A stretch of DNA of 9,059 nucleotides, taken from CAVRQM01 sp964250775 (GTDB lineage: Bacteria > Pseudomonadota > Alphaproteobacteria > Acetobacterales > Acetobacteraceae). Below, piece by piece: positions 1 through 6,428 of the stretch. Each line of letters starts with the position of its first letter. Position 1 is the first letter of the stretch. The DNA lies in the NCBI GenBank assembly GCA_964250775.1, contig CAXUHK010000156.1:1-9059 (forward strand). Direction: 5' to 3'. The notes below the pieces were generated by a model that saw nothing but the letters and a program-made list of their open reading frames with translations, was not told the origin of the DNA and made no database searches. Position numbers and translations under genes: made by a program.

Positions 1-323
1 GCAGGGCCGTGGCGTGCCTGGCGTTGGCCGCGGGGCGCGACGCGGCCTATGTCGAGCGCGTCGGGGGCCAGGGCGCCGAGGGCGAGGTGCTCGGCTACTT
101 CTACGACGCCCATGGCCGCCTGGTCGACACGACGCTGCACGCCCGCGTCACCGGCCTGCCGCTCGAACCCGCCACCGGCACCAAGCGGGGCCGCGAGGTC
201 GTGGCGGTCGCCGGCGGCCGGGGCAAGGTAGGCGCCATCGCGGCCGTGCTGCGCAGCGGGTTGCTGACCGGCCTGATCACCGACGAGCTGACCGCGCGCC
301 AGCTCGTCGCTGCCGTCCCATGA
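1..323 (+). CDS. SorC/DeoR-family sugar-binding transcriptional regulator, C-terminal part (5' truncated)
   Basis: Partial gene: the frame is already open at the window's left edge, so the start and the DNA-binding domain lie outside. The visible ~106 residues match the end of the sugar-binding (effector) domain of SorC-type regulators. They include a segment GEVLGYFYDAHGRLVD, then a short VTGLPLE stretch, then VAVAGGRGKVGAIAAVLRSG and a closing LITDELTARQLV. That order (cofactor-fold strand, AGG turn, 'A-xx-A-L-R-x-G', 'TDE-xA') is what I know from this family, which includes the erythritol regulator EryD. Such proteins bind a sugar or sugar phosphate and change their grip on an operator. 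Its stop is only 25 bases before the binding-protein gene on the same strand, so it probably belongs to the same transcript and controls it. The GTG at position 9 is an internal codon and not a real start. Family call firm; ligand unknown. Confidence 0.85.
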   Translation, partial: RAVACLALAAGRDAAYVERVGGQGAEGEVLGYFYDAHGRLVDTTLHARVTGLPLEPATGTKRGREVVAVAGGRGKVGAIAAVLRSGLLTGLITDELTARQLVAAVP

Positions 324-334
324 CGCGCGGACAC

Positions 335-341
335 AGGGGAG
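335..341 (+). promoter_or_regulatory. Ribosome binding site of the substrate-binding protein gene
   Basis: AGGGGAG lies 7 bases before the ATG at 349 and is one of the best Shine-Dalgarno matches in the window. That fits a binding protein that is needed in excess over its membrane partners. The whole 25-base gap after the regulator stop holds little else, so any separate promoter would have to lie inside the regulator gene; I see no convincing one. Confidence 0.6.
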
Positions 342-348
342 ACTTCTG

Positions 349-1791
349 ATGCACGAGAAAGCCCAAGACACCATCGCGGCCTTCCTCGCCGGACGGCTGG
401 GGCGACGCGAGCTGATCGCGCGCATGTCGGCGCTGGGCGTCGGCGCCGCCGCCGCGTCGACCATGCTGAACGCCGCCGCCGGCCGCGCCATGGCCGCCGA
501 TTTCGACATGATGGGGCAGAAAGGCAAGGCGATTAAGCTGCTGCTCAACAAGCACCCGTATGCCGACGCGATGATCGCCGACCTCAAGAACTTCCAGGCG
601 TTGAGCGGCATCACCGTGAGCTACGACATCTTCCCGGAGGACGTGTACTTCGACAAGGTGACGGCGGCGCTGTCGTCGCGCTCGACCGAGTACGACGCCT
701 TCATGACCGGCGCCTACCAGACCTGGCAGTACGGCCCCGCCGGATGGGCGGTCGACCTCAACGAGTACCTGAACGACCCGGCCAAGACCGCGCCCGGTTT
801 CAATTGGAACGACGTGCTGCCGGGCCTGCGCGCCTCGACCGCGTGGTCGGGCAAGCCGGGCGAGGCATTGGGCGGCCAGGGCGCCCACCAATGGGCGTTG
901 CCGTGGGGGTTCGAGGCCAACAACCTGGCCTACAACAAGCGCATCTTCGACAAGGTGGGCGCGCAGCCGCCGAGGAACCTACCGGAGATGATGGAGACCG
1001 CGGCCAAGATCACCAAGGACGCCGGCGGCGGCTACGGCATCGGCGTGCGCGGCAGCCGGAGCTGGGCCACCATCCATCCGGGCTTCCTCTCGGGCTACAC
1101 CAACTACGGCGCCCGCGACTTCGTGGTCGAGGACGGCAAGCTGAAGGCGGCGATGAACAGCGCCGAGGCCAAGAAGTTCACCGCGATGTGGGTCAAGATG
1201 ATCCAGGACAGCGGGCCGAAGAACTGGGCCACCTACACCTGGTACCAGGTTGGCCAGGACCTCGGCGCCGGCACCTCGGGCATGATCTTCGACGCCGACA
1301 TCCTGGGCTACTTCCAGGACGGCGACCCGAAGAACAAGGAGAAGGGCAACCTCGCCTTCGAGGCGTTCGCCGCCAACCCGGACAGGAACGGCGATCCTAC
1401 CGCGAACGTCTGGATCTGGTCGCTGGCGATGTCGAACTTCTCGAAGAAGAAGGACGCCGCCTGGAACTTCATGCAGTGGGCCTGCGGCACCGAACACCTG
1501 ATGTTCGGCGCGCGCAAGATGGACATGGTGAACCCGATCCGGGCGAGCATCTGGGCCGATGCCGAGTTCAAGCAGAAGATCGGCCAGTACCCGGGCTACC
1601 TCGAGCAGTACGCCAAGACCGCCCCCAAGGCGCAAATCTACTTCACGCCGCAGCCGCTGTTCTTCAACGTCACGACCGACTGGGCGGCGGCGCTGCAGAA
1701 GATGGTCGCGGGCGAGGTCCCGGTCAGCGAGGGGCTCGACCAGCTCGCGGCCAACGTCGACAAGCAGATGAAGTCCTCCGGCCTCGGGTGA
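349..1791 (+). CDS. ABC transporter substrate-binding protein (extracellular solute-binding family 1), Tat-like signal
   Basis: A 480-residue periplasmic binding protein for sugar- or polyol-type substrates. The N-terminus has a GRRELIA twin-arginine-like motif (R19-R20), a hydrophobic Ala/Gly/Val/Leu stretch to about residue 44 and an AMA-A cleavage-like site near residues 47-50, suggesting export in folded form by the Tat pathway. The mature part has the family-1 pattern: KAIKLLLN start strand, an aromatic-rich region around YQTWQYGPAGWAVDLNEYL, a central ALPWGFEANNLAYNK segment (typical 'P-x-x-x-x-x-x-x-x-Y-N' of MalE-like proteins), and the late NFSKKKDAAWNFMQWA helix. Length is normal for the larger members of the family. 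It sits directly upstream of two permeases and two ATPases, which fixes the role. The ATG at 349 has a strong ribosome site. Substrate is unknown; the erythritol-kinase-like gene downstream hints at a polyol. Confidence 0.93.
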   Translation: MHEKAQDTIAAFLAGRLGRRELIARMSALGVGAAAASTMLNAAAGRAMAADFDMMGQKGKAIKLLLNKHPYADAMIADLKNFQALSGITVSYDIFPEDVYFDKVTAALSSRSTEYDAFMTGAYQTWQYGPAGWAVDLNEYLNDPAKTAPGFNWNDVLPGLRASTAWSGKPGEALGGQGAHQWALPWGFEANNLAYNKRIFDKVGAQPPRNLPEMMETAAKITKDAGGGYGIGVRGSRSWATIHPGFLSGYTNYGARDFVVEDGKLKAAMNSAEAKKFTAMWVKMIQDSGPKNWATYTWYQVGQDLGAGTSGMIFDADILGYFQDGDPKNKEKGNLAFEAFAANPDRNGDPTANVWIWSLAMSNFSKKKDAAWNFMQWACGTEHLMFGARKMDMVNPIRASIWADAEFKQKIGQYPGYLEQYAKTAPKAQIYFTPQPLFFNVTTDWAAALQKMVAGEVPVSEGLDQLAANVDKQMKSSGLG

Positions 1792-1797
1792 CGCCTA

Positions 1798-1822
1798 CGG
1801 GACGGCCACGCTGGCCGTCCCG
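1798..1822 (+). promoter_or_regulatory. Strong intergenic hairpin between binding-protein and permease genes
   Basis: Perfect 11-base-pair inverted repeat: CGGGACGGCCA (1798-1808) and TGGCCGTCCCG (1812-1822) around a three-base CGC loop. It begins 7 bases after the binding-protein stop and ends 23 bases before the first permease ATG. No run of T follows (the next bases are CTCCTCCCGC), so it does not look like an intrinsic terminator. By analogy with the malE-malF intergenic region, it may block 3' exonuclease and stabilise the upstream message, or partly attenuate the downstream genes, so that more binding protein than permease is made. The structure is directly visible; the role is inference. 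Confidence 0.7.
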
Positions 1823-1845
1823 CTCCTCCCGCTGTAGGTTCCGCC

Positions 1846-2772
1846 ATGTCCGACCTTGCCCAGCCACTTGTCCGCGCCCGTCTCGCGGGGCCGCGCTCCC
1901 AGCGCATCCTGCCGTACCTGCTCAGCTTGCCGGCGCTGTTGGTCTGCATCGGCATCCTGGTGCCGTTCGTGACCGCCGCCTACTACAGCCTGCTGCGCTA
2001 CAACCTCGGCCTGCCCTATTTGCGCGGCTTCATCTGGTTCCAGAACTACACCAGCTTCCTCACCGACCCAGACTTTTGGAACACCGTGCGGGTCTCGGCG
2101 ATCTACACCGTGTCCACCGTCGGCGTGGAGCTGCTGCTGGGGTTGGGCATCGCCATGCTGCTGCGCGAGCGCACGCGGCTGAACAATTTCTGCTCGGTGG
2201 CTCTGCTGCTGCCGCTGATGTGCGCGCCGGTGCTGGCGGCGCTGATGTGGAAGCTGATGACCGACAGCAACTTCGGCGTGTTGAACTGGGCATTGGTGCA
2301 AATGGGCTTCACCCACATGCGCTGGGCGTCGGACAGCCACACCGCCATGTTCACCGTCGTGCTGATCGACGTCTGGGTCTATACGCCGTTCATGATGGTG
2401 CTGCTGCTGGCCGGCTTGCGCAGCCTGCCGCCGCAGCCGTTCGAGGCGGCGCGGCTCGACGGCGTACCCGGCCACTTCGTGTTCTTCCGCATCACCCTGC
2501 CGATGCTGGCACCCTATTTGGTGACGGCAGCGTTGTTCCGCCTGCTCGACAGCATCCAGCAATTCGACATCGTCTACGCCATGACCCAAGGCGGCCCCGG
2601 CGATAGCCTGATGCTGTCGCAGGTACGGGCGTATGTCGAGTTCTTCACCTACCAGAACGTCGCCCACTCGGCGGCGCTGATGATGATCCTGTGGGCGATC
2701 ACCTACACGTTGTCCAACGTGTTCGTGAAGCAGATGCGCCGCTTGAAGGAGCGCAGCCATGCAACGGCATGA
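1846..2772 (+). CDS. ABC transporter permease 1 (MalF/UgpA type)
   Basis: 308-residue inner-membrane permease of the binding-protein-dependent (MalFG-like) family. A first long hydrophobic segment spans about residues 21-50, followed by further segments near 84-106, 116-136, 168-192, 219-234 and 274-295, giving about six helices. The cytoplasmic EAA loop, which docks onto the ATPase, is canonical: E200-A-A, G206, then I216-T-L-P219 (EAA-3-G-9-I-x-LP). The late sequence FDIVYAMTQGGPGDS is also typical of MalF/UgpA-type subunits. The ATG at 1846 has only a weak ribosome site (TAGGTT, 1835-1840), while the binding-protein gene has a strong one, which is consistent with lower permease output. It overlaps the second permease by 14 bases and forms a heterodimeric channel with it. 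Confidence 0.95.
   Translation: MSDLAQPLVRARLAGPRSQRILPYLLSLPALLVCIGILVPFVTAAYYSLLRYNLGLPYLRGFIWFQNYTSFLTDPDFWNTVRVSAIYTVSTVGVELLLGLGIAMLLRERTRLNNFCSVALLLPLMCAPVLAALMWKLMTDSNFGVLNWALVQMGFTHMRWASDSHTAMFTVVLIDVWVYTPFMMVLLLAGLRSLPPQPFEAARLDGVPGHFVFFRITLPMLAPYLVTAALFRLLDSIQQFDIVYAMTQGGPGDSLMLSQVRAYVEFFTYQNVAHSAALMMILWAITYTLSNVFVKQMRRLKERSHATA
2746..2751 (+). promoter_or_regulatory. Ribosome binding site of permease 2, inside the permease 1 gene
   Basis: AAGGAG ends 7 bases before the ATG at 2759 and lies inside the last codons of permease 1. It decides the start of permease 2 and shows that the 14-base overlap of the two genes is real. Confidence 0.65.
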
Positions 2773-3616
2773 CCTGCTGCCGCGCCTGCTGCGCGGCGTC
2801 GCCTTGGCAATCGTGCTGGTGTTCTTCCTGTTTCCGATCGTCTGGATTGTGCAGATGTCGTTCCACAGCAACGACAGCATCCTGAGCGCCACGCCGCGCC
2901 CGTTCGCGCCGCTCACGCTATCCAACTACACGACGCTGTTCTCCGGCAAGCTCGTGACCGGCACCGGCACGCAGGACGTGAACTTCCTGGGCAACCTCGG
3001 CAACTCGGTGCTGCTGGCGAGTGCCTCGGTGGCGATCTCACTGCTGCTCGGCGTGCCGGCGGCGTACGCCTTCGCGCGGTTCCGCTTCCGGCTGGGCGAG
3101 GACATCGCCTTCACCCTGCTGTCGTTCCGCTTCGCGCCGCCGCTGCTGGTGTTGCTGCCGCTGTCGCTGTACTTCCAGGACCTCGGCCTGTCGAACACCT
3201 ATGTCGGCCTGATCTGGGTCTACCAGCTCATCACCCTGCCGCTGATCCTGTGGATCGTGCGCGGCTACTTCGAGGACGCCAGCCCTGACATCGAGTACGC
3301 CTACCGCGTCGACGGCCATTCCTGGTGGCGCGGCTTCCGCAAGATCGCGATCCCGCTGGCCAAGCCCGGCATCGCCGCCGCCGCTTTGCTGAGCTTCATC
3401 TTCGCCTGGAACAACTTCGTCTTCGCGCTGATCCTGGCCTCGTCCGACAAGCAACCGGTCACGGTGGGGGCGCTCAACTTCATCACTTCGGCCGGCATCC
3501 CGTACGGGCAGGTCGCGGCGGCGGTGGTGCTGTCGATCCTGCCGACGCTCGCCCTCGCGCTATACGCGCAACGCTGGTTGGTGGAAGGCCTGAGCCTGGG
3601 AGCGGTGAAAGGATGA
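2759..3616 (+). CDS. ABC transporter permease 2 (MalG/UgpE type)
   Basis: 285-residue inner-membrane permease, the MalG-like partner. The first membrane segment is at about residues 13-32, followed by a periplasmic stretch ending NYTTLF, then helices near 82-107, 116-138, 147-168, 203-228 and 250-275. The EAA loop has the relaxed form found in MalG-type subunits: E179-Y-A, G186 after three more residues plus D, then I196-A-I-P199. The sequence FAWNNFVFALIL right after it is a hallmark of this subfamily ('F-x-x-x-W-N-x-F-x-x-x-L'). The end overlaps the first ATPase gene as ATGA (3613-3616), so translation of the two is probably coupled and their protein ratio kept constant. Together with permease 1 it forms the translocation path. 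Confidence 0.95.
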   Translation: MQRHDLLPRLLRGVALAIVLVFFLFPIVWIVQMSFHSNDSILSATPRPFAPLTLSNYTTLFSGKLVTGTGTQDVNFLGNLGNSVLLASASVAISLLLGVPAAYAFARFRFRLGEDIAFTLLSFRFAPPLLVLLPLSLYFQDLGLSNTYVGLIWVYQLITLPLILWIVRGYFEDASPDIEYAYRVDGHSWWRGFRKIAIPLAKPGIAAAALLSFIFAWNNFVFALILASSDKQPVTVGALNFITSAGIPYGQVAAAVVLSILPTLALALYAQRWLVEGLSLGAVKG

Positions 3617-4719
3617 GTGCCGGCCTGTCACTTCGCGACTTGCACGTCGCGTTCGGCAAGCACGGGCTGCTGCGCGGCGTCGACCTCGACGTGGCGCCCG
3701 GCGAGACGCTGGTGCTGTTCGGCCCGTCCGGCTGCGGCAAGACGGTGCTGCTGCGCGCCATCGCCGGGCTGGAGCCGGCGGCCACCTGCCAAGTCTCGAT
3801 CGACGGGCGCGACGTCTCCCGGCTCGGCCCGGAGCAGCGTGGCCTCGGCATGGCGTTCCAGAACTTCGCGCTCTACCCGCACATGACCGCGCGCGAGAAC
3901 ATCGCGAGTCCGTTGCAGGCGCGTGGCATCGACGGCGCCGAAAGCGAACGCAAGGTCGCGGCCGTCGCCGAGCTGCTGCGCATCACGCACGTGCTGGGCC
4001 AGGCGCCGCGCGCGCTGTCGAACGGGCAGAAGCAGCGCACCGCCCTCGCCCGCGCCCTGGTCGGCGAGCCGCGCGTGCTGCTGCTCGACGACCCGCTGCG
4101 CAACGTCGACGCCAAGTTGCGCTACGAGATGCGGCTCGAACTGCCGCGCCTGCTGCGCCGGGCCGGTGCCGCCACGATCTACGTGAGCCAGGACTACCGC
4201 GAGGCGATGGCGCTGGGCGACCGGGTGGCGATCATCCAGGACGGCCGCATCGCGCAGGCCGCACCGCCGGAGGACGTCTACGACACGCCGGCCAGCGTGT
4301 CGGTGGCGCGGCTGTTCGGCGACCCGCCGATCAACCTGTTGCCGTGTCGCCCGACCGAGATCGACGGCAGGCTGGTGGCGCGCGCCGCCGGGTTCGAGGT
4401 GAAGCTGCCGGCTGGCCACGACCTGCTGGGGCGCGAGTGCCTGCTCGGCTTGCGCCCGGAGACACTGGCGGTATCGACCGGCGCGCGAGCCGGCGGCGCG
4501 GCGGCGGAGGTCCTCGCGGTGACGCCGCTGCACGAGCGCCAGGTGCTGCTGTTGCGCGGCGGCGGCGGCGAGGAGATCGTGGCCAGCGTGGTCGGAGCGC
4601 CGCCGCCGCCCGGCGCCGCGGTGTGGGTCACGGCCGACCCGGCGCACGCGCTGCTGTTCAACGCGGCATCCGGCGCGTTGCTGCGACGGGGTACGGCGAT
4701 GCAGGAGATCCTGGCGTGA
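3613..4719 (+). CDS. ABC transporter ATP-binding protein 1 (MalK-like, altered catalytic site)
   Basis: 368-residue ATPase subunit: an ABC domain (about 1-235) plus a C-terminal regulatory/TOBE region (about 240-368). Walker A is intact (GPSGCGKT, 37-44), as is the Q-loop glutamine Q83 in AFQNFALYPH. Three usual residues differ. The signature reads LSNGQ (135-139) instead of LSGGQ, the catalytic glutamate after Walker B is aspartate (LLLDD, D159-D160), and the switch histidine is glutamine (YVSQD, Q193). The gene is otherwise healthy, and I recall the stretch DDPLRNVDAKLRYEMRLELP from other two-ATPase operons, so these changes are probably a family trait and not decay. The ATG at 3613 overlaps the permease stop; GGGAG at 3598-3602 can serve as ribosome site. 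Likely works as a heterodimer with the next gene. Confidence 0.94.
   Translation: MSAGLSLRDLHVAFGKHGLLRGVDLDVAPGETLVLFGPSGCGKTVLLRAIAGLEPAATCQVSIDGRDVSRLGPEQRGLGMAFQNFALYPHMTARENIASPLQARGIDGAESERKVAAVAELLRITHVLGQAPRALSNGQKQRTALARALVGEPRVLLLDDPLRNVDAKLRYEMRLELPRLLRRAGAATIYVSQDYREAMALGDRVAIIQDGRIAQAAPPEDVYDTPASVSVARLFGDPPINLLPCRPTEIDGRLVARAAGFEVKLPAGHDLLGRECLLGLRPETLAVSTGARAGGAAAEVLAVTPLHERQVLLLRGGGGEEIVASVVGAPPPPGAAVWVTADPAHALLFNAASGALLRRGTAMQEILA
4703..4707 (+). promoter_or_regulatory. Ribosome binding site that decides the GTG start of ATPase 2
   Basis: AGGAG lies 8 bases before the GTG at 4716. That GTG overlaps the preceding TGA stop (GTGA, 4716-4719). The reading frame is open much further upstream, but only this start gives a normal MalK-like N-terminus (TLAIDHVDKSYSARAPLAV). 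Confidence 0.65.
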
Positions 4720-5801
4720 CGCTCGCCATCGATCACGTCGACAAGAGCTATTCCGCGCGCGCGCCGCTGGCGGTGCGTGACCTGACGCTGACGGTGGCCG
4801 ACGGCGACCTGGTGGCGCTGCTGGGTTCCTCGGGCTGCGGCAAGACCTCGACCCTGCGCATGATCGCGGGGTTCGAGGACGTGAGCCGTGGCGGCATCTC
4901 GCTGGCCGGGCGGCGGATCGAGACGCTGCCGCCGGCGCGCCGCCGCGTCGCCATGGCGTTCGAGGGCTACGCGCTCTACCCGCCGCTCACCATCGCCGAG
5001 AACATCGGCTTCGGCCTCGCCGCCGGCCGGACCGACGCCGCGAAACGGGTCCGCGCGGTTGCCGACATGCTGGAGATCGGCCCGATCCTGGGCCGCCGGC
5101 CGAACAGCCTGTCCGGCGGACAGCAGCAGCGCGCCAGCCTGGCCCGCGCCCTGGCCCGCGACGCCGACCTGCATCTGCTCGACGAGCCGATGGGGCAGTT
5201 GGAGCCGCAGTTGCGCGCGGTGCTGCGCGGGCGGGTGAAGGCGGCGCTCAAGGCGCGCCGCCTGACGGCGGTGCTGGTGACGCACGACCAGACCGAGGCC
5301 AACGCCATGGCGGACCGGATCGCCGTCATGGAGGGCGGCGTGCTGCAGCAATACGGCACGCCCGGCGAACTGCGCGACCGTCCGGCCAACCTCTACGTGG
5401 CCACCTTCCTGGGCGAGCCGCCGATGAACGCACTGGCGGGCGTGGTCGACGGCGCCGGCCTGCGCCTCGACGACGCGCCCGATCAATCGGTCGCCTTGCC
5501 GGGCGTGCGCCTGCCGGCGGTCGGCCGCCGGGTCGTGCTCGGGGTGCGGCCGCATCGGCTGCTGCTCGCCCCGTCCGCCGGTGCCGCGACGTTCCGGGGC
5601 GCCGTGGTGTCGAACCAGTGGCTCGGCGACCAGGCGCATGTCGTGCTCGAACTGGGCCACCGCATCGTCGTCGCGGTGTCGCACGCGCGGGTGCCGGTGC
5701 GCGCCGGCTCCACCCTGTCGTTCGGCTTCGCGGCCCGCGACGCGCACCTGTTCGACGCCGAGACCGGCCGCGCCATGGCGCACGGCAACGAGCTGGCATG
5801 A
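4716..5801 (+). CDS. ABC transporter ATP-binding protein 2 (MalK-like, Q-loop glutamate)
   Basis: 361-residue second ATPase: ABC domain (about 1-235) and C-terminal TOBE-type region with GVRPHRL near residues 277-283. Walker A (GSSGCGKT, 37-44), signature LSGGQ (132-136), Walker B with catalytic glutamate (LHLLDE, D156-E157) and switch histidine H190 (VTHDQTEA) are all canonical. The exception is the Q-loop, where glutamate E83 stands in AFEGYALYPP at exactly the position of Q83 in the first ATPase. The D-loop is also unusual (GQLEPQLR where SNLDAKLR is common). It starts with GTG at 4716, overlapping the previous stop, and its own stop overlaps the kinase start as ATGA (5798-5801). It presumably pairs with ATPase 1 on the two permeases. 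A stand-alone UgpC-like role is possible but less likely given the neighbour. Confidence 0.94.
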   Translation: MTLAIDHVDKSYSARAPLAVRDLTLTVADGDLVALLGSSGCGKTSTLRMIAGFEDVSRGGISLAGRRIETLPPARRRVAMAFEGYALYPPLTIAENIGFGLAAGRTDAAKRVRAVADMLEIGPILGRRPNSLSGGQQQRASLARALARDADLHLLDEPMGQLEPQLRAVLRGRVKAALKARRLTAVLVTHDQTEANAMADRIAVMEGGVLQQYGTPGELRDRPANLYVATFLGEPPMNALAGVVDGAGLRLDDAPDQSVALPGVRLPAVGRRVVLGVRPHRLLLAPSAGAATFRGAVVSNQWLGDQAHVVLELGHRIVVAVSHARVPVRAGSTLSFGFAARDAHLFDAETGRAMAHGNELA

Positions 5802-6283
5802 AGCCGGTCATCGTCGCCCTGGACAGCGGCACCTCGGTCGTCAAGGCGATCGCCTTTGAGGCAGGCGGCACGCTGCTGGCCGTGGCGTCGCGGCCCAACG
5901 CCTACGCCATGCTGCCCGATGGCGGGGCCGAGCAGGACATGCGCCGGAGCTGGGACGACGCGGCCGCGGTGGTGGCGGAACTGGTGGCCGAGCTCGCGCG
6001 CCGCTTCCCCGAGCACCGGCCCGCCGTGCTGGCGGTGACGGCGCAAGGCGACGGCACCTGGCTGGTCGACGCCGCGGGCGAGCCGACCGGCCCCGGCCTG
6101 CTGTGGCTCGACGCGCGCGCCGCCGGCCTGGTCGACAGGCTGAAATCGACCGGCGCCGCGGCGGCGGCCTTCGTGCATACCGGCACCGGCCTGGCCGCCG
6201 GTGAGCCGGCGGCGCCACAGCACTGGCTGGCCCGCGCCCGCGCGGCGGCGGGCGGCCCGCCCAGGTCAGGGTGCCGTCCGGCC
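5798..6283 (+). CDS. FGGY-family carbohydrate kinase (erythritol-kinase-like), N-terminal part up to the assembly gap
   Basis: First half of an ATP-dependent sugar/polyol kinase of the FGGY family. The N-terminal phosphate loop is clear: IVALDSGTSVVKAIAF, with the conserved aspartate at residue 9. The segment AVTAQGDGTWLVDAAG followed by LLWLDARAAGLVD is the substrate-side signature that I associate with erythritol kinase (EryA) and close relatives. The reading is reliable to about position 6250 (…QHWLARARAA). The last ~33 bases before the Ns no longer look like kinase. The rest of the protein resumes after the gap in another frame (see next entry). The ATG at 5798 overlaps the ATPase stop as ATGA and has no clear ribosome site, suggesting translational coupling. 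Family firm; erythritol or another small polyol as substrate is only a hint, since eryB/eryC-like genes are absent here. Confidence 0.88.
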
Positions 6284-6428
6284 NNNNNNNNNNCAGATCA
6301 CGGGCAGCTCGGCTGCGTCGTAGCCCCCGGGCGCCGGGGCGGCGGCCGTCGTCCATCCCGCCCCCGGCCGGGCCGCGTGCCCGCCGGCGGCGCAACTGCA
6401 CTGGCTGGCCCGCGAGCGCTCGGCGGCG
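6152..6428 (+). repeat. Imperfect direct repeat flanking the gap (unmerged contig overlap)
   Basis: Bases 6152-6250 and 6330-6428 align without any gap over 99 bases at an offset of 178, with 82 identical positions by my count. Each copy encodes the same protein stretch in its own frame: GAAAAAFVH…PAAPQHWLARARAA before the gap and GAGAAAVVH…PAAQLHWLARERSAA after it. The differences are mostly changes to C or G. The simplest reading is that two contig ends, each of poor quality, cover the same piece of the gene and were joined by Ns instead of being merged. A true tandem duplication inside the kinase is much less likely, because one copy is exactly what a normal-length kinase needs. Confidence 0.75.
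6284..6293. other. Assembly gap (10 N)
   Basis: Ten consecutive undetermined bases inside the first FGGY kinase gene, most likely an arbitrary scaffold spacer. The 33 bases before and ~36 bases after do not read as kinase in any forward frame. The 10-base size combined with the repeat offset explains the apparent frame change, so no biological frameshift should be inferred. Confidence 0.95.

Noticed and set aside
9..323. GTG at position 9 as the start of a small 104-residue gene
   Set aside because: The frame is open to the window edge and the protein is clearly the tail of a larger SorC-type regulator.
1798..1830. Reading the intergenic hairpin as an intrinsic terminator
   Set aside because: No T-run follows the stem, and terminating here would cut off the permeases needed by the binding protein.
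744..2606. 620-codon + strand frame across the binding-protein and permease genes
   Set aside because: Arg/Gly/Pro-rich shadow in an alternative frame; the real genes in this stretch have signal, membrane and EAA-loop features.
6321..6323. In-frame TAG in the first kinase as a real nonsense mutation
   Set aside because: It lies in the poor-quality joint just after the N run, before the sequence becomes convincingly kinase.
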